Source: Rhodocyclaceae bacterium (GTDB lineage: Bacteria > Pseudomonadota > Gammaproteobacteria > Burkholderiales > Rhodocyclaceae). Taken from it: a stretch of 64,000 bases of DNA. Every line of letters begins with the position of its first letter. The first letter of the stretch is position 1. Position numbers and translations under genes: made by a program. The notes beneath the pieces were generated by a model. That model made no database searches, was not told where the DNA came from, and worked only from the letters and a program-made list of their open reading frames with translations. Below, one piece after another: positions 1 through 14,770 of this stretch. The stretch covers positions 197,071 through 261,070 of the forward strand of contig JACFMQ010000001.1 of assembly GCA_019455325.1 (NCBI GenBank). The letters are read 5' to 3'.

Positions 1-1400
1 CGGCAACTGGAAGCGCGGCAGGAGCGCGCGCACGCGGTGCAGCTCGACGTGCTCCGGCTGACGCAGATCATGGAGCGCTACCAGGACCGCATGGCGCAGA
101 TCGACGAGGCGTTGCGCGAGTTCCAGGCCGAGGAAGAGGGCGAGCGCGAGCGCATGCTGCTCGCCGAGGAATCGATCGCCGCCCAGCGCGAGCGGGTCGG
201 CGAACGGCAGGTGGCTTTGAACGAGACCAAGGGCGGGCTGGAAGCCGCCGAGCGCGCGCTGCGCGACGAACGGGAACAGGTGTCGGTGGCCGAGCGCGAG
301 CTGCGCGAGGCGCAGTTCTCGCAGCGCGAATGCGCCGGCAAGCTCGAAGAGATCGCCGCCGGCCGCGAGCTGGCGGCCCGGCAACTGACGCGCGTCGCCG
401 ATGATCTGGCGCGCTGCGCGGACAGCGCCGGCAATCTCGACCCGGAAGAGATCGTGCCCCGGCTGCAGGAGGCGCTCGAACTGCGCATGGTGCGCGAGCA
501 GGCGCTGGCCGGCATGCGCGACGCGCTGGAAGCGGCGACCGCCGGCCTGCGCGGGCTGGAGGAGGAGCGGCTGAAGATCGAGCAGGGCCTCAACCCGCTG
601 CGCGACCGCATCGGCGAGCTGCGCCTGAAGGAACAGGCGGCGGCGATGAACGTCGAGCAACTGGCGCAGCAACTGGCCGAGGCAGAGGCCGACGAGGCGG
701 CGCTCGCCGCCGACTTGCCGGGCGCCAGGCCGGGGCCGCTGCAGGGCCAGATCACCTCGCTGCAGCGGCAGATCGAGGCGCTCGGCGCGGTCAACCTCGC
801 GGCGCTCGAAGAGCTGGCATCGGCGACGGAGCGCAAGGGCTATCTGGATGCGCAGGCCGCCGACCTCGGCGAGGCGCTGGAAACGCTGGAGAACGCCATC
901 CGCCGCATCGACCGCGAGACGCGCGAGTTGCTGCAGACCACCTACGACACGGTGAACCGCCACTTCGGCGAACTCTTCCCGACGCTCTTCGGCGGCGGCG
1001 AGGCACGCCTCATCATGACCGGCGACGAGATCCTGGACTCCGGCGTGCAGGTCATGGCGCAGCCGCCGGGCAAGAAGAATTCGACGATCCACCTGCTCTC
1101 CGGCGGCGAGAAGGCACTGACCGCGATCGCGCTGGTGTTCGCCATGTTCCAGCTCAATCCGGCGCCGTTCTGCCTGCTCGACGAGGTCGACGCGCCGCTC
1201 GACGACACCAACACCGAGCGCTTCGCCAACATGGTGCGGCGCATGTCGGCCAACACGCAGTTCCTGTTCATCAGCCACAACAAGATCGCCATGGAGATGG
1301 CCGAGCAACTGGTCGGCGTGACCATGCAGGAATCGGGCGTCTCGCGCATCGTCGAGGTGGACATCGACGAGGCGCTGCGCATGCGCGAGCAGGTGGCGGC

Positions 1401-1404
<4 letters not shown>
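1..1404 (+). CDS. smc: Chromosome segregation protein SMC, C-terminal part (5' end outside window)
   Basis: The frame is open from the first base, so the gene starts upstream of the window and about 467 codons are present. SMC is the ATPase core of condensin, which compacts and segregates the chromosome. The first ~250 residues are charged, heptad-like Glu/Arg/Leu/Ala-rich sequence typical of the returning coiled-coil arm. The C-terminal ATPase head follows, with the ABC signature [16 protein letters not shown] and the Walker B / D-loop segment [14 protein letters not shown], then FLFISHNK. The stop overlaps the zipA start by 4 bases (ATGA), so the two genes are probably translationally coupled. 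Family assignment is secure; only the N-terminal head and hinge are missing because of the window edge. Confidence 0.95.
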
Positions 1405-5873
<4,469 letters not shown>

Positions 5874-5877
<4 letters not shown>

Positions 5878-6437
5878 GCAAGATGCAACAAGCGAAGGAC
5901 CTCCTGGCTTCGGCCGAACTCGTCCACTCGGCGGAGGCGGTGCTCGGCGCGGTACAGCGCGTCGCCGGCGAGATCAGCGAACGGCTCGGCGAATCGAACC
6001 CCGTGCTGCTCTGCGTGATGAGCGGCGGCGTGCCGTTCGCCGGCCACCTGATGACCATGCTGCAGTTCCCGCTCGACTTCGACTACCTGCACGTCACCCG
6101 CTACGGCCAGGACACCGCCGGCGGCGCGCTGTCCTGGCGCGCGGCGCCGTGGATCTCGGTCAAGGGGCGGACGGTGCTGGTCGTCGACGACATCCTCGAC
6201 GAGGGCGTGACGCTCGCCGCGGTGCGCGACCGGCTGCTGCAGCAGGGCGCCGCCGAGGTGCTGATGGCGGTCGTCGCCGACAAGGAGAACGGCAAGCAGA
6301 AGCCGATCGCCGCCGACTTCGTCGCGCTCAAGGTGCCGGACCGCTTCGTCTTCGGCTTCGGCATGGACGCCTGCGGCGCCTGGCGCAACCTGCCGGCGAT
6401 CTATGCTGTGAAAGAGGAGCCGCAATGCTCGGCATAA
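5874..6437 (+). CDS. hpt: Hypoxanthine-guanine phosphoribosyltransferase
   Basis: 187 aa purine salvage enzyme that transfers phosphoribose from PRPP to hypoxanthine/guanine. The PRPP-binding loop [17 protein letters not shown] (about residues 100-116) has the acidic pair and the following T/L-rich loop of type I PRTases. Upstream, [15 protein letters not shown] is the usual pyrophosphate-binding loop. It overlaps galU by 4 bases and runs 13 bases into the next gene, a methylthioinosine phosphorylase whose product is hypoxanthine. A salvage partnership between the two is therefore likely. Exact base preference (hypoxanthine versus guanine) cannot be read from the sequence. Confidence 0.9.
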
Positions 6438-7189
6438 TCGGCGGCAGCGGCCTGACGCAACTGGCCAGCCTCGACGTCTCGCACCGCGAGGTGGTGCGCA
6501 CCCCGTACGGCGAGCCGTCGGGCGCCGTCACCTTCGGCCAGATCAGCGGCCAGCCGGCGATGTTCCTGGCGCGGCACGGCTACGGCCACACCATTCCGCC
6601 GCACGAGGTGAACTACCGGGCGAACATCTGGGCGCTGTGGGACCGCGGCGCCACCGGCATCGTCTCGGTGGCCTCGGTCGGCGGCATCCGCGCCGACCTG
6701 GCGCCGGGCGACATCGTCATCCCGCACCAGATCATCGACTACACCTGGGGCCGCAAGTCCACCTACCACGAAGGGCAGGGCTGCACGGTGACGCACGTCG
6801 ACTTCACCGAGCCCTACGACGGGGCGCTGCGCCAGGCCCTGCTGCTCGCCGCCTCCGACGTCGGCATCCCCTTCCACATCGCCGCCGTCTACGCCGCGAC
6901 GCAGGGGCCGCGGCTGGAAACCGCGGCCGAGATCGACCGCCTGGAGCGCGACGGCGCCGACGTCGTCGGCATGACCGGCATGCCCGAGGCGGTGCTGGCG
7001 CGCGAGCTGGGCGTGCCCTACGCGGCGATCAACGTCGTCGCTAACCATGCCGCCGGCCGCGCCGACAGCAAGGACGGCATCAGCTTCGAGGCGATCGAGG
7101 GCGTGCTGCAGGAGTCGATGCAGCGCGTGCGGGTAGTCATCGAGCGTCTCGCCGGCTGCTATCCCGGGGTCTGCGGACTGAGCGAGTGA
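6425..7189 (+). CDS. mtnP: S-methyl-5'-thioinosine phosphorylase (MTAP/PNP family)
   Basis: 254 aa, type-I nucleoside phosphorylase fold. [10 protein letters not shown], the phosphate-site segment FLARHGYGHTIPPHEVNYRAN and the late GMTGMPEAVLARELGVPYA identify the MTAP/MTIP branch. The MTGMPEA motif is of the type found in methylthioinosine (MTIP) enzymes, whereas adenosine-preferring MTAPs usually have MTTxPE. The expected reaction is phosphorolysis of methylthioinosine to hypoxanthine and methylthioribose-1-phosphate, recycling polyamine by-product. The start at 6425 has a GAGGAGCCGCA ribosome binding site inside the hpt end. The gene is convergent with glnD, with a 12-base gap and no visible terminator hairpin. 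Confidence 0.85.
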   Translation: MLGIIGGSGLTQLASLDVSHREVVRTPYGEPSGAVTFGQISGQPAMFLARHGYGHTIPPHEVNYRANIWALWDRGATGIVSVASVGGIRADLAPGDIVIPHQIIDYTWGRKSTYHEGQGCTVTHVDFTEPYDGALRQALLLAASDVGIPFHIAAVYAATQGPRLETAAEIDRLERDGADVVGMTGMPEAVLARELGVPYAAINVVANHAAGRADSKDGISFEAIEGVLQESMQRVRVVIERLAGCYPGVCGLSE

Positions 7190-7201
7190 GGCCGCGCCGG
7201 C

Positions 7202-9778
7202 CTAGACCTTGAGCAGTTCGAGCAGTTCGGCTTCGAGGCGCAGGCGGCCGGCGCTCTGGTCGAGGTCGCCGCCGCTGACGAGGAAGGTGTCCTCGACGCG
7301 CTCGCCGAGGGTGGCGATCTTCGCCGTATGCAGCGTCGCGCCGTGCGCGGCGAGCGCCGTCGCCACCGCGTAGAGCAGGCCGGGGCGGTCGGCGGCGACC
7401 AGCGAAAGGACGAAGTGTGCGCCCTTGTCGTCGGCCTCGATGCTCACCGACGGCGCGATCGGGAAATGCTTCAGGCGGCGCGACAGGCGCGCGGCCAGCG
7501 GCGCCTCCGGCGGCGTCTGGGCGATCAGCCGCCCGGTCAGCTCGTGCTCGATGTAGCTCAGCATCTCGCGGTCGTTGTCGCGGCCGCCGGTGTCGAGCAG
7601 CACGAAGCTGTCCAGCGCGTAGCCGTGGCGCGTGGTGTGGATCTTGGCGTCGGCGATGGTGTAGCCGGCGCGCGCGAAGAAGCCGGCCAGGCGGGCGAAG
7701 AGGTCGCGCTGGTCGCGCGTGTAGACCATCACCTGCAGTCCTTCGCTGGCCGGGTTGAGGCGCGCCTTGACCACCGGCTTCTCGTCGTTCGGCCGGTAGT
7801 GCAGGCAGCGCGTGTGCCAGGCGATCTCCTCGGCCGAGTGGCGCAGGAAATAGACGGTGTCGAGCTGCTTCCACAGCCGCTCGTGCACCGTCGCCGACAG
7901 CGCGAAGTAGCGCAACAGGCGCATCGCCTCGGCCTGCCGCTCCTGGATCACGCCATGCGGCGCCGGCGCCTCGCCGCCCGCGTGCAGCAGGCGCCGGGTG
8001 GCAAGGTAGAGATCCTGCAGCAACTGGCCCTTCCAACTGTTCCAGACCTTCGGGCTGGTGCCGCGGATGTCGGCGACGGTGAGCAGGTAGAGCGCGGTCA
8101 GGTGCCGCTCGTCGCCGACCACGGCGGCGAAGGCGGCGACCACCTCGGGGTCGGAGACGTCCTGCTTCTGGGCGACGTTGGACATGGTCAGGTGGCGGCG
8201 CACGAGCCAGACGACCAGCTCGGTGTCTTCCGCCGACAGGCCGTGGCGCTCGCAGAATTCCTGCGCGTCGACGGTGCCTTGCTCGGAGTGGTCGCCGCCG
8301 CGGCCCTTGGCGATGTCGTGGAAGAGGGCGGCGACGTAGAGCAGCCAGTGCCGGTCGAATTCGCTGATCAGCCGCGTGCAGAACGGGTACTCGTGCGCGA
8401 ACTCGTCCATCGTGAAGCGCCGCAGGTTGCGGACGACCATCAGGATGTGCTGGTCCACGGTGTAGACGTGGAACAGGTCGTGCTGCATCTGGCCGACGAT
8501 GGCGCCGAAGTTCGGCAGGTAGCGGCCGAGGATGCCGTACTGGTTCATCCGCCGCAGCTCGTGCACCAGGCCGCGCGGCTGCTGGAAGATGCTGAGGAAG
8601 AGCGCGCGGTTGGCCGGATCGTCGCGGAACGCGTCGTCGATCAGCGTGCGCGCGCGGAAGAGGGCGCGCAGCGTGCGCGCGGTCATGCCCTTCAGCGCCG
8701 CGTCCTGCTGCAGCAGCAGGAAGCTTTCGAGGATGGCCGACGGCGTGCGCGTGAAGACGTCCTCGCGCGTCACGTCGAGCATGTCGTGCGCGATCTGGAA
8801 GCGTTCGTTGATCGGCCGCGGCGCCAGGTCGGGCGGCGGGAAGATGGCGGCGCCGATGTTCTGCAGCAGGATCACGTTCAACTGCGTCACCGACTTGGCG
8901 TTGCGGTAGTAGTCCTGCATCAGCCGCTCGCTCGCCCGGCGGGCGGCGGTCGGCGCAAAGCCGAGCTGTTCGGCGAGCGCCGTCTGGTAGTCGAAGAGCA
9001 GGCGGTCCTCGCGCCGGTTCAGGTGGTAGTGCAGGCGGATGCGCAGCCGGCGCAGGCTGGCCTCGCTGCGCTCCAGGTGTTCGCGCTCCTCGGGCGTGAC
9101 GAAGCCGCCGTCCTGCAGGTCCTGCCAACTGCTGCCGAGGCCGGCGGCCTGCGCGATCCACAGGATCACCTGCAGGTCGCGCAGGCCGCCGGGGCTTTCC
9201 TTGATGTTCGGTTCGAGGCTGAAGGGGGTGTCCTGGAAGCGCAGGTAGCGCTCGTCCTGTTCGAGCCGCTTCGCCTTGAAGAATCTTTGTGGATCAATCG
9301 ATTGGTGAAGTTTGTTGATAAACGACTCGAACAATTCCCGGTTGCCGGTGAGCAGGCGGGATTCGAGCAGCGCGGTCTGGATGGTGATGTCGGCGGCGGC
9401 CTCGGCCAGGCACTGCGCCGGCGTGCGCACGCTGTGGCCGATCTCCAGGCCGACGTCCCAGAAGAGGCCGACCGTCGTCTCCAGTTGCGCCTGCAGCGCG
9501 GCGTCGGGCTCGCCGGGCAGGAGGATCAGGAGGTCGATGTCGGAGGCCGGGAACAGCTCGCCGCGGCCGTAGCCGCCGACGGCGACGAGCGCCGGCCCGG
9601 CCGGGAAGTTCTGTTCGCGCCAGAGGTCGCGGAGAATGCCGTCGATCAGTGCGCAGCGCCCGCGCAGCATGGCCTCGGCGTCGCCGTCGGCGAGATAGCG
9701 CTGGCGCAGTTCCTGTTGACCGGCCTGCAGCCGCCCGCGCAGGGCCGAGAGCGTCGCCCGCGGCGCGTCGTCCGACAC
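7202..9778 (-). CDS. glnD: Bifunctional uridylyltransferase / uridylyl-removing enzyme GlnD
   Basis: 858 aa nitrogen sensor. It uridylylates PII proteins when glutamine is low and de-uridylylates them when it is high. The nucleotidyltransferase domain carries [20 protein letters not shown] near residue ~65. The central HD domain shows [17 protein letters not shown]. Two ACT domains end the protein ([20 protein letters not shown] and [18 protein letters not shown]). The start is a GTG at 9778, 11 bases after the map stop, giving a normal family length; the open frame continues upstream only as a map shadow. map and glnD read in the same direction, divergent from rpsB, a common proteobacterial order. 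Confidence 0.95.
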   Translation of the reverse strand: MSDDAPRATLSALRGRLQAGQQELRQRYLADGDAEAMLRGRCALIDGILRDLWREQNFPAGPALVAVGGYGRGELFPASDIDLLILLPGEPDAALQAQLETTVGLFWDVGLEIGHSVRTPAQCLAEAAADITIQTALLESRLLTGNRELFESFINKLHQSIDPQRFFKAKRLEQDERYLRFQDTPFSLEPNIKESPGGLRDLQVILWIAQAAGLGSSWQDLQDGGFVTPEEREHLERSEASLRRLRIRLHYHLNRREDRLLFDYQTALAEQLGFAPTAARRASERLMQDYYRNAKSVTQLNVILLQNIGAAIFPPPDLAPRPINERFQIAHDMLDVTREDVFTRTPSAILESFLLLQQDAALKGMTARTLRALFRARTLIDDAFRDDPANRALFLSIFQQPRGLVHELRRMNQYGILGRYLPNFGAIVGQMQHDLFHVYTVDQHILMVVRNLRRFTMDEFAHEYPFCTRLISEFDRHWLLYVAALFHDIAKGRGGDHSEQGTVDAQEFCERHGLSAEDTELVVWLVRRHLTMSNVAQKQDVSDPEVVAAFAAVVGDERHLTALYLLTVADIRGTSPKVWNSWKGQLLQDLYLATRRLLHAGGEAPAPHGVIQERQAEAMRLLRYFALSATVHERLWKQLDTVYFLRHSAEEIAWHTRCLHYRPNDEKPVVKARLNPASEGLQVMVYTRDQRDLFARLAGFFARAGYTIADAKIHTTRHGYALDSFVLLDTGGRDNDREMLSYIEHELTGRLIAQTPPEAPLAARLSRRLKHFPIAPSVSIEADDKGAHFVLSLVAADRPGLLYAVATALAAHGATLHTAKIATLGERVEDTFLVSGGDLDQSAGRLRLEAELLELLKV

Positions 9779-9789
9779 GGCGGCCCCGC

Positions 9790-10593
9790 TCAGGCGGCGA
9801 GCGCGGCCGGCCGCTCGCGGCTGCCGGCGGAGACGGTCAGCACCTCGAAGCCGGCGTCGGTGACGAGCACCGTGTGTTCCCACTGCGCGGAGAGGCTGCG
9901 GTCCTTGGTGACGATGGTCCAGCCGTCCGGCAGTTCGCGGATCGCCGCCTTGCCGGCGTTGATCATCGGCTCGACGGTGAAGATCATGCCCGGTTCGAGC
10001 CGCGGCCCGGTGCCCGGCCGGCCGTAGTGCAGCACCTGCGGGTCCTCGTGGAAGCGGCGGCCGATGCCGTGGCCGCAGAACTCGCGCACCACCGAGTAGC
10101 CGTTGCCTTCCGCGTACTTCTGGATGGCCGCGCCGATGTCGCCGAGGTGGCCGCCGGGGCGGACCTGGTCGATGCCGATCCACATGCATTCGAAGGTGAT
10201 CTCGCACAGGCGCTTCGCCTGGATCGAGGCGTCCCCGACCTGGAACATGCGGCTGGTGTCGCCGTGGAAGCCGTCCTTGATGACGGTGACGTCGATGTTG
10301 ACGATGTCGCCGTTCTTCAGCGCCTTGTCGCCGGGCACGCCGTGGCAGACCTGATGGTTCACCGAGGTGCAGATCGACTTCGGATACGGCTGGTAGCCGG
10401 CCGGCGCGTAGTTCAGCGGCGCCGGCACGCAGCCCTGCACGTTCACCATGTGGTCGTGGCAGATCCGGTCGAGTTCGCCGGTGGTGACGCCGGCCTTGAC
10501 GAAGGGGGCGACGTGGTCGAGCACCTCCGAGGCGAGCCGGCCGGCGATGCGCATTTTTTCGATTTCGTCGGGAGTTTTTATATTGATGCTCAT
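9790..10593 (-). CDS. map: Methionine aminopeptidase, type I
   Basis: 267 aa. It removes the initiator methionine from nascent proteins. The metal ligands are visible: the two aspartates in [19 protein letters not shown], the histidine in [12 protein letters not shown], and the glutamates in [10 protein letters not shown] and [10 protein letters not shown]. Substrate-side HQVCHGVPG is also present. The ATG at 10593 begins [15 protein letters not shown], the conserved N-terminus; the frame is open further upstream but that extension is not Map-like. It is divergent from rpsB, with 294 bases between the two starts, and is probably co-transcribed with glnD. Confidence 0.96.
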   Translation of the reverse strand: MSINIKTPDEIEKMRIAGRLASEVLDHVAPFVKAGVTTGELDRICHDHMVNVQGCVPAPLNYAPAGYQPYPKSICTSVNHQVCHGVPGDKALKNGDIVNIDVTVIKDGFHGDTSRMFQVGDASIQAKRLCEITFECMWIGIDQVRPGGHLGDIGAAIQKYAEGNGYSVVREFCGHGIGRRFHEDPQVLHYGRPGTGPRLEPGMIFTVEPMINAGKAAIRELPDGWTIVTKDRSLSAQWEHTVLVTDAGFEVLTVSAGSRERPAALAA

Positions 10594-10701
10594 GTCGGGG
10601 CGGGGCGTGATGCCGGAAAGGTCGAAGGATACAGGCAAGGCCGGGCATTGGGCAATTTCGCGGCGGGAAGGTTCGCCGCCCGCGGGAGACGCGGCGGGGG
10701 T

Positions 10702-10731
10702 TTGAATGCGGGATGGATTGGATGCTATAAT
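10702..10731 (+). promoter_or_regulatory. Putative sigma-70 promoter of rpsB
   Basis: A perfect TATAAT at 10726-10731 lies 18 bases after TTGAAT (10702-10707). This gives a predicted start near 10738 and a leader of about 150 bases before the rpsB ATG. The position fits the map/rpsB divergent region. Not tested. Confidence 0.6.
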
Positions 10732-10808
10732 CCGCAAGTTTTTCCGACCGGAGCCTCCGGACGGAGAAACTCGGCGGCGCGGCCACGGTGGCTGCGCCGA
10801 ATCCACAC

Positions 10809-10880
10809 ACCCGCCGTTTTAAGGGTGCTCCTCGCAGGAGGGGCGGCAGTTCGGCGGGTGGCGGTTCAACCCTTAAGGAG
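10809..10880 (+). promoter_or_regulatory. rpsB leader: predicted pseudoknot covering the ribosome binding site
   Basis: ACCCGCCG (10809-10816) is exactly complementary to CGGCGGGT (10852-10859), and TTAAGGGT (10819-10826) to ACCCTTAA (10869-10876). The two 8-bp helices cross, which is the definition of a pseudoknot. A small hairpin, CTCCT / AGGAG (10828-10832 / 10836-10840), sits inside. The last helix strand overlaps the Shine-Dalgarno TTAAGGAG (10873-10880). Autoregulation of rpsB-tsf by ribosomal protein S2 through the 5' leader is known in gammaproteobacteria; its application here is inference. Confidence 0.6.
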
Positions 10881-10887
10881 TCAAGCA

Positions 10888-11628
10888 ATGTCTACGACCA
10901 TGCGTCAGATGCTGGAGGCCGGCGTTCATTTCGGCCACCAGACCCGTTTCTGGAACCCGAAGATGGCCCCGTACATCTTCGGCCACCGCAACAAGATCCA
11001 CATCGTCAATCTCGAGAAGACGCTCGCCAAGTACAACGAGGCGATGGCCTTCGTGAAGAAGCTCTCGTCGAACCGCGGCACCATCCTCTTCGTCGGCACC
11101 AAGCGCCAGGCGCGCGAGATCGTCGCCGAGGAAGCGGCGCGCGCCGGCGCCCCGTGCGTCGACCAGCGCTGGCTGGGCGGCATGCTGACCAACTTCAAGA
11201 CGGTCAAGGGCTCGATCAAGCGCCTGAAGGACATGGAAGCGACGATCGAGGACGGCTCGATCGAGAAGCTGGGCAAGAAGGAAGCCCTGATGGTCAAGCG
11301 CGAGCACGACAAGCTCTTGAAGTCGATCGGCGGCATCAAGGACATGGGCGGCCTGCCGGACGCGCTCTTCGTCATCGACGTCGGCTACCACAAGATCGCC
11401 ATCACCGAGGCCAACAAGCTCGGCATCCCGGTGATCGCCGTGGTTGACACCAACCATTCGCCGGAAGGCATCGACTACGTCATCCCGGGCAACGACGACT
11501 CGTCGCGCGCCATCCGCCTGTACGCCCGCGGCGTGGCCGACGCCATCCTCGAAGGCCGCGCCCACGTGGTGCAGGAGATCGTGGCTGCCGACAGCGGCGA
11601 CGACTACGTCGAAGAAGCGGCCGAATAA
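10888..11628 (+). CDS. rpsB: 30S ribosomal protein S2
   Basis: 246 aa, normal length. The N-terminus [20 protein letters not shown] and the segments [29 protein letters not shown] and [27 protein letters not shown] are signature S2 sequence. It joins the 30S subunit late and is needed for S1 binding. The start has a strong TTAAGGAG ribosome binding site 7 bases upstream, which is itself part of a predicted pseudoknot. First gene of the run that continues through tsf, pyrH and frr. Confidence 0.98.
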   Translation: MSTTMRQMLEAGVHFGHQTRFWNPKMAPYIFGHRNKIHIVNLEKTLAKYNEAMAFVKKLSSNRGTILFVGTKRQAREIVAEEAARAGAPCVDQRWLGGMLTNFKTVKGSIKRLKDMEATIEDGSIEKLGKKEALMVKREHDKLLKSIGGIKDMGGLPDALFVIDVGYHKIAITEANKLGIPVIAVVDTNHSPEGIDYVIPGNDDSSRAIRLYARGVADAILEGRAHVVQEIVAADSGDDYVEEAAE

Positions 11629-11642
11629 TTCCGTGAGGAGAG

Positions 11643-11686
11643 AGGGGTGAGGAGTGAGGGGGGCAACCCTCGCGCTCCTCACCCCT
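11643..11686 (+). repeat. Large inverted repeat between rpsB and tsf
   Basis: AGGGGTGAGGAG (11643-11654) is perfectly complementary to CTCCTCACCCCT (11675-11686), and the 20-base loop contains a further GAGGG/CCCTC pairing. Imperfect G/A-rich and C/T-rich flanks extend the symmetry to about 11633-11704, filling most of the 90-base rpsB-tsf gap. No T-run follows, so it is not a classic terminator. It could attenuate read-through, protect mRNA ends, or be a copy of a dispersed GAGGGGTGAGGAG-type intergenic repeat. Confidence 0.65.
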
Positions 11687-11718
11687 TACTCCTCGCTCCT
11701 TACCTGTTGGAGAAACAA

Positions 11719-12615
11719 ATGGCGGCAATTACCGCAAGCATGGTGGCAGAACTGCGCGCGAAGACCGACGCGCCGATGATGGAGTGCAAGAAGGCGCTGA
11801 CCGAGGCCGACGGCGACATGGCCAAGGCCGAAGAGATCCTGCGCGTCAAGCTGGGCAACAAGGCGACCAAGGCGGCGACGCGCATCGCCGCCGAGGGCAT
11901 CGTCGGCATCGACATCGCGGCCGACGGCAAGCTCGGCTCGATCATCGAAGTGAACTGCGAGACCGACTTCGTCGCCAAGAACGACGACTTCCTGGCGCTG
12001 GTCAAGGGCTGCGCCGAGCTGGTGTCGGCGAAGAACCCGGCCGACGTCGCCGCGCTCTCGGCGCTGCCGATGGGCGAGGGTACCGTCGAGTCGACGCGCG
12101 CCGCGCTGGTCGGCAAGATCGGCGAGAACATGTCGATCCGCCGCTTCGTCCGCGTCGAAGCCAAGGGCAAGCTGTTCTCCTACATCCACGGCGGCGCCAA
12201 GATCGGCGTGCTGCTCGATCTGGTCGGCGGCGACGAGCAACTGGGCAAGGACATCGCCATGCACATCGCCGCGTCCAAACCGAAGGCGCTCGACGCCTCG
12301 GGCGTGGCGCAGGAGCTGATCGACACCGAGCGCCGCGTGGCCGTCGAGAAGGCGCGCGCCGACAACAAGCCGGAAGCGATGCTGGAAAAGATCGCCGAAG
12401 GCACCGTGCAGAAGTTCCTCAAGGAAGTGACGCTGCTCGCCCAGGTCTTCGTCAAGGCCGAGGACGGCAAGCAGACGATCGAGCAGTTGCTGAAGGCCAA
12501 GGGCGCCTCGATCGCCGGCTTCACGCTGTACATCGTCGGCGAAGGCATCGAGAAGAAGGTGAACGACTTCGCCGCCGAAGTGGCCGCCCAGGCCGCCGCC
12601 GCGGCGCAGAAATAA
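11719..12615 (+). CDS. tsf: Elongation factor Ts
   Basis: 298 aa. It exchanges GDP for GTP on EF-Tu. The N-terminal UBA-like helix region has [20 protein letters not shown], followed by the EF-Tu contact motif [16 protein letters not shown], both family hallmarks. Ribosome binding site TTGGAGAA precedes the ATG. The unusual feature is upstream: a 90-base rpsB-tsf gap occupied by a long inverted repeat. Otherwise a standard gene in its standard place before pyrH. Confidence 0.98.
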   Translation: MAAITASMVAELRAKTDAPMMECKKALTEADGDMAKAEEILRVKLGNKATKAATRIAAEGIVGIDIAADGKLGSIIEVNCETDFVAKNDDFLALVKGCAELVSAKNPADVAALSALPMGEGTVESTRAALVGKIGENMSIRRFVRVEAKGKLFSYIHGGAKIGVLLDLVGGDEQLGKDIAMHIAASKPKALDASGVAQELIDTERRVAVEKARADNKPEAMLEKIAEGTVQKFLKEVTLLAQVFVKAEDGKQTIEQLLKAKGASIAGFTLYIVGEGIEKKVNDFAAEVAAQAAAAAQK

Positions 12616-12639
12616 CCGAAGCGAGGTAACGACCAGACC

Positions 12640-13362
12640 ATGACCGACGGCACGCCCAAGTACAAGCGCATCCTCCTCAAGCTCTCCGGCGAGGCCCTGA
12701 TGGGCGGCGACGCCTACGGCATCAATCGCCAGACCATCGGCGAGATCGTCCAGGAGATCAAGGCGGTGGCCGACCTGGGCGTGCAGATCGGCGTGGTCAT
12801 CGGCGGCGGCAACATCTTCCGCGGCGTCGCCCCGGCCGCCACCGGCATGGACCGGGCGCAGGCCGACTACATGGGCATGCTGGCCACCGTCATGAACAGC
12901 CTGGCGATGCAGGACGCGATGCGCGTCGCCGGCATCAACTGCCGCGTGCAGTCGGCGCTGTCGATCGAGCAGGTGGTCGAGCCGTACATCCGCGGCAAGG
13001 CCATCCGCTACCTGGAGCAGGGGCGGATCGTCATCTTCGCCGCCGGCACCGGCAACCCGTTTTTCACCACCGACACCGCCGCCGCGCTGCGCGGCGCCGA
13101 GATCGGCGCCGAGATCGTGCTCAAGGCGACGAAGGTCGATGGCATCTACACGGCCGATCCGAAGAAGGATCCGGCCGCCACGCGCTTCGATCGCATCAGC
13201 TTCGACGAAGCCATCTCGCGCGGCCTCGGCGTCATGGACGCCACCGCGTTCGCGCTGTGCCGCGACCAGAAGCTGCCGATCAACGTCTTCTCGATCTTCA
13301 AGGCCGGCGCCTTGAAGCGCGTGGCGCTGGGCGAGAGCGAAGGCACGCTGGTCTATTGCTGA
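12640..13362 (+). CDS. pyrH: Uridylate (UMP) kinase
   Basis: 240 aa, amino-acid-kinase fold. It phosphorylates UMP to UDP and is a control point of pyrimidine synthesis. [14 protein letters not shown] is the conserved N-terminal lysine/phosphate loop, [12 protein letters not shown] the glycine-rich loop, and [16 protein letters not shown] the nucleotide-binding segment. Follows tsf by 24 bases with a GAGGTAAC ribosome binding site; followed by frr at 12 bases. Canonical tsf-pyrH-frr order. Confidence 0.98.
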   Translation: MTDGTPKYKRILLKLSGEALMGGDAYGINRQTIGEIVQEIKAVADLGVQIGVVIGGGNIFRGVAPAATGMDRAQADYMGMLATVMNSLAMQDAMRVAGINCRVQSALSIEQVVEPYIRGKAIRYLEQGRIVIFAAGTGNPFFTTDTAAALRGAEIGAEIVLKATKVDGIYTADPKKDPAATRFDRISFDEAISRGLGVMDATAFALCRDQKLPINVFSIFKAGALKRVALGESEGTLVYC

Positions 13363-13374
13363 AGGAGTCCCCCA

Positions 13375-13932
13375 ATGATTGCCGACATCAAGAAGAACAC
13401 CGAATCGAAGATGCAGAAGTCCCTCGAGGCGCTGAAGAACGACCTCGCCAAGGTGCGCACCGGCCGCGCCCACACCGGCCTCTTGGACCACATCCAGGTC
13501 GAGTATTACGGTTCGCTGGTGCCGCTCAGCCAGGTCGCCAACGTGACGCTGGTCGATGCCCGCACCATCGGCGTGCAGCCGTGGGAGAAGCCGATGGTCG
13601 CCAAGGTCGAGAAGGCCATCCGCGACTCCGACCTCGGGCTGAACCCGGCGACGCAGGGCGAACTGATCCGCGTGCCGATGCCGGCGCTGACCGAGGAGCG
13701 CCGCCGCGAGCTGACCAAGGTGGTCAAGCACGAAGGCGAGAACGCCAAGGTCGCCGTGCGCAACCTGCGCCGCGACGCGAACAGCGCGCTCAAGGACGGC
13801 GTCAAGGCGAAGACTATCTCCGAGGACGACGAGCGTCGCGCCCAGGACGACATCCAGAAGCTCACCGACAAGTACGTCGCCGAAATCGACAAGATGCTCG
13901 CCCAGAAGGAGAGCGAGCTGATGGCGGTCTGA
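13375..13932 (+). CDS. frr: Ribosome recycling factor
   Basis: 185 aa. With EF-G it splits the post-termination ribosome. Recognisable segments are [18 protein letters not shown], the domain II region [20 protein letters not shown] and [19 protein letters not shown], plus the C-terminal [19 protein letters not shown] helix. Strong AAGGAG ribosome binding site 11 bases before ATG. Length and position between pyrH and uppS are as expected. Confidence 0.98.
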   Translation: MIADIKKNTESKMQKSLEALKNDLAKVRTGRAHTGLLDHIQVEYYGSLVPLSQVANVTLVDARTIGVQPWEKPMVAKVEKAIRDSDLGLNPATQGELIRVPMPALTEERRRELTKVVKHEGENAKVAVRNLRRDANSALKDGVKAKTISEDDERRAQDDIQKLTDKYVAEIDKMLAQKESELMAV

Positions 13933-13951
13933 GCGCCCGCCGCCGCACCCG

Positions 13952-14770
13952 ATGAGCCGTTTTACCAGCTCGACGCAGGAGATCCCGGCCGCCGGCGCCG
14001 TGCCCCGGCACGTCGCCATCATCATGGACGGCAACGGCCGCTGGGCGAAGAAGCGCTTCATGCCGCGCGTCGCCGGCCACACGCGCGGCGTCGAGACGGT
14101 GCGCGACGTGGTGCGCGCCTGCCTCGAACGCGGCATCGGCTACCTGACGCTGTTCGCCTTCAGCTCCGAGAACTGGCGCCGGCCGGAGGAGGAGGTGACG
14201 CTGCTCATGCAGCTCTTCGCGCGCGCGCTGCAGCACGAGGTGGTCAAGCTGCACGGCAACGGCGTGCGCCTGCGCGTCGTCGGCGACCTGTCGCGCTTCG
14301 ACGCCAAGCTGCAGCGGATGATCCGCGCTGCCGAGGAAAAAACCGCCGGCAACGCGCGGCTGACGCTGACCGTCGCCGCCAACTACGGCGGCCGCTGGGA
14401 CATCCTGCAGGCGGCCAACCGCCTGACGTTGGCCGAACCGGAGAAGGCCGGCCGCTGGCAGGAAAGCGACCTCGCGCCCTACCTGTCGATGAACTACGCG
14501 CCGGAGCCGGACCTCTTCATCCGCACCGGCGGCGAGGAGCGGATCAGCAACTTCCTGCTCTGGCAGCTCGCCTACACCGAATTCCACTTCACCGAGACGC
14601 TGTGGCCGGAGTTCAACGGGGCTGCGCTCGACCGGGCGATCGAATCCTATCGCCGGCGCGAGCGCCGCTTCGGCCGCACCAGCGAACAGTTGCTCGCCGA
14701 TCCGCATCCGCGCGCCGTGACCGCGGCGGACGGCGCGGCCCGTCCGACCGGTTCCCGTCTCGATGCTTAG
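13952..14770 (+). CDS. uppS: Undecaprenyl pyrophosphate synthase
   Basis: 272 aa cis-prenyltransferase that makes the C55 lipid carrier for peptidoglycan and LPS O-units. [16 protein letters not shown] contains the catalytic Asp and pyrophosphate-binding residues; [11 protein letters not shown] and the late [20 protein letters not shown] are the other conserved regions. The N-terminus has a ~15-residue extension and the C-terminus a ~25-residue tail beyond the family core. The stop lies 8 bases inside cdsA, suggesting coupled translation. Confidence 0.97.
   Translation: MSRFTSSTQEIPAAGAVPRHVAIIMDGNGRWAKKRFMPRVAGHTRGVETVRDVVRACLERGIGYLTLFAFSSENWRRPEEEVTLLMQLFARALQHEVVKLHGNGVRLRVVGDLSRFDAKLQRMIRAAEEKTAGNARLTLTVAANYGGRWDILQAANRLTLAEPEKAGRWQESDLAPYLSMNYAPEPDLFIRTGGEERISNFLLWQLAYTEFHFTETLWPEFNGAALDRAIESYRRRERRFGRTSEQLLADPHPRAVTAADGAARPTGSRLDA

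Noticed and set aside
7328-10027. 899-aa open frame antisense to glnD
   Set aside because: It mirrors glnD codon structure in very GC-rich DNA, has no family motif and no ribosome binding site; glnD on the other strand is certain.
10594-10700. A promoter for map on the minus strand
   Set aside because: No convincing -35/-10 pair could be picked by eye in this stretch.
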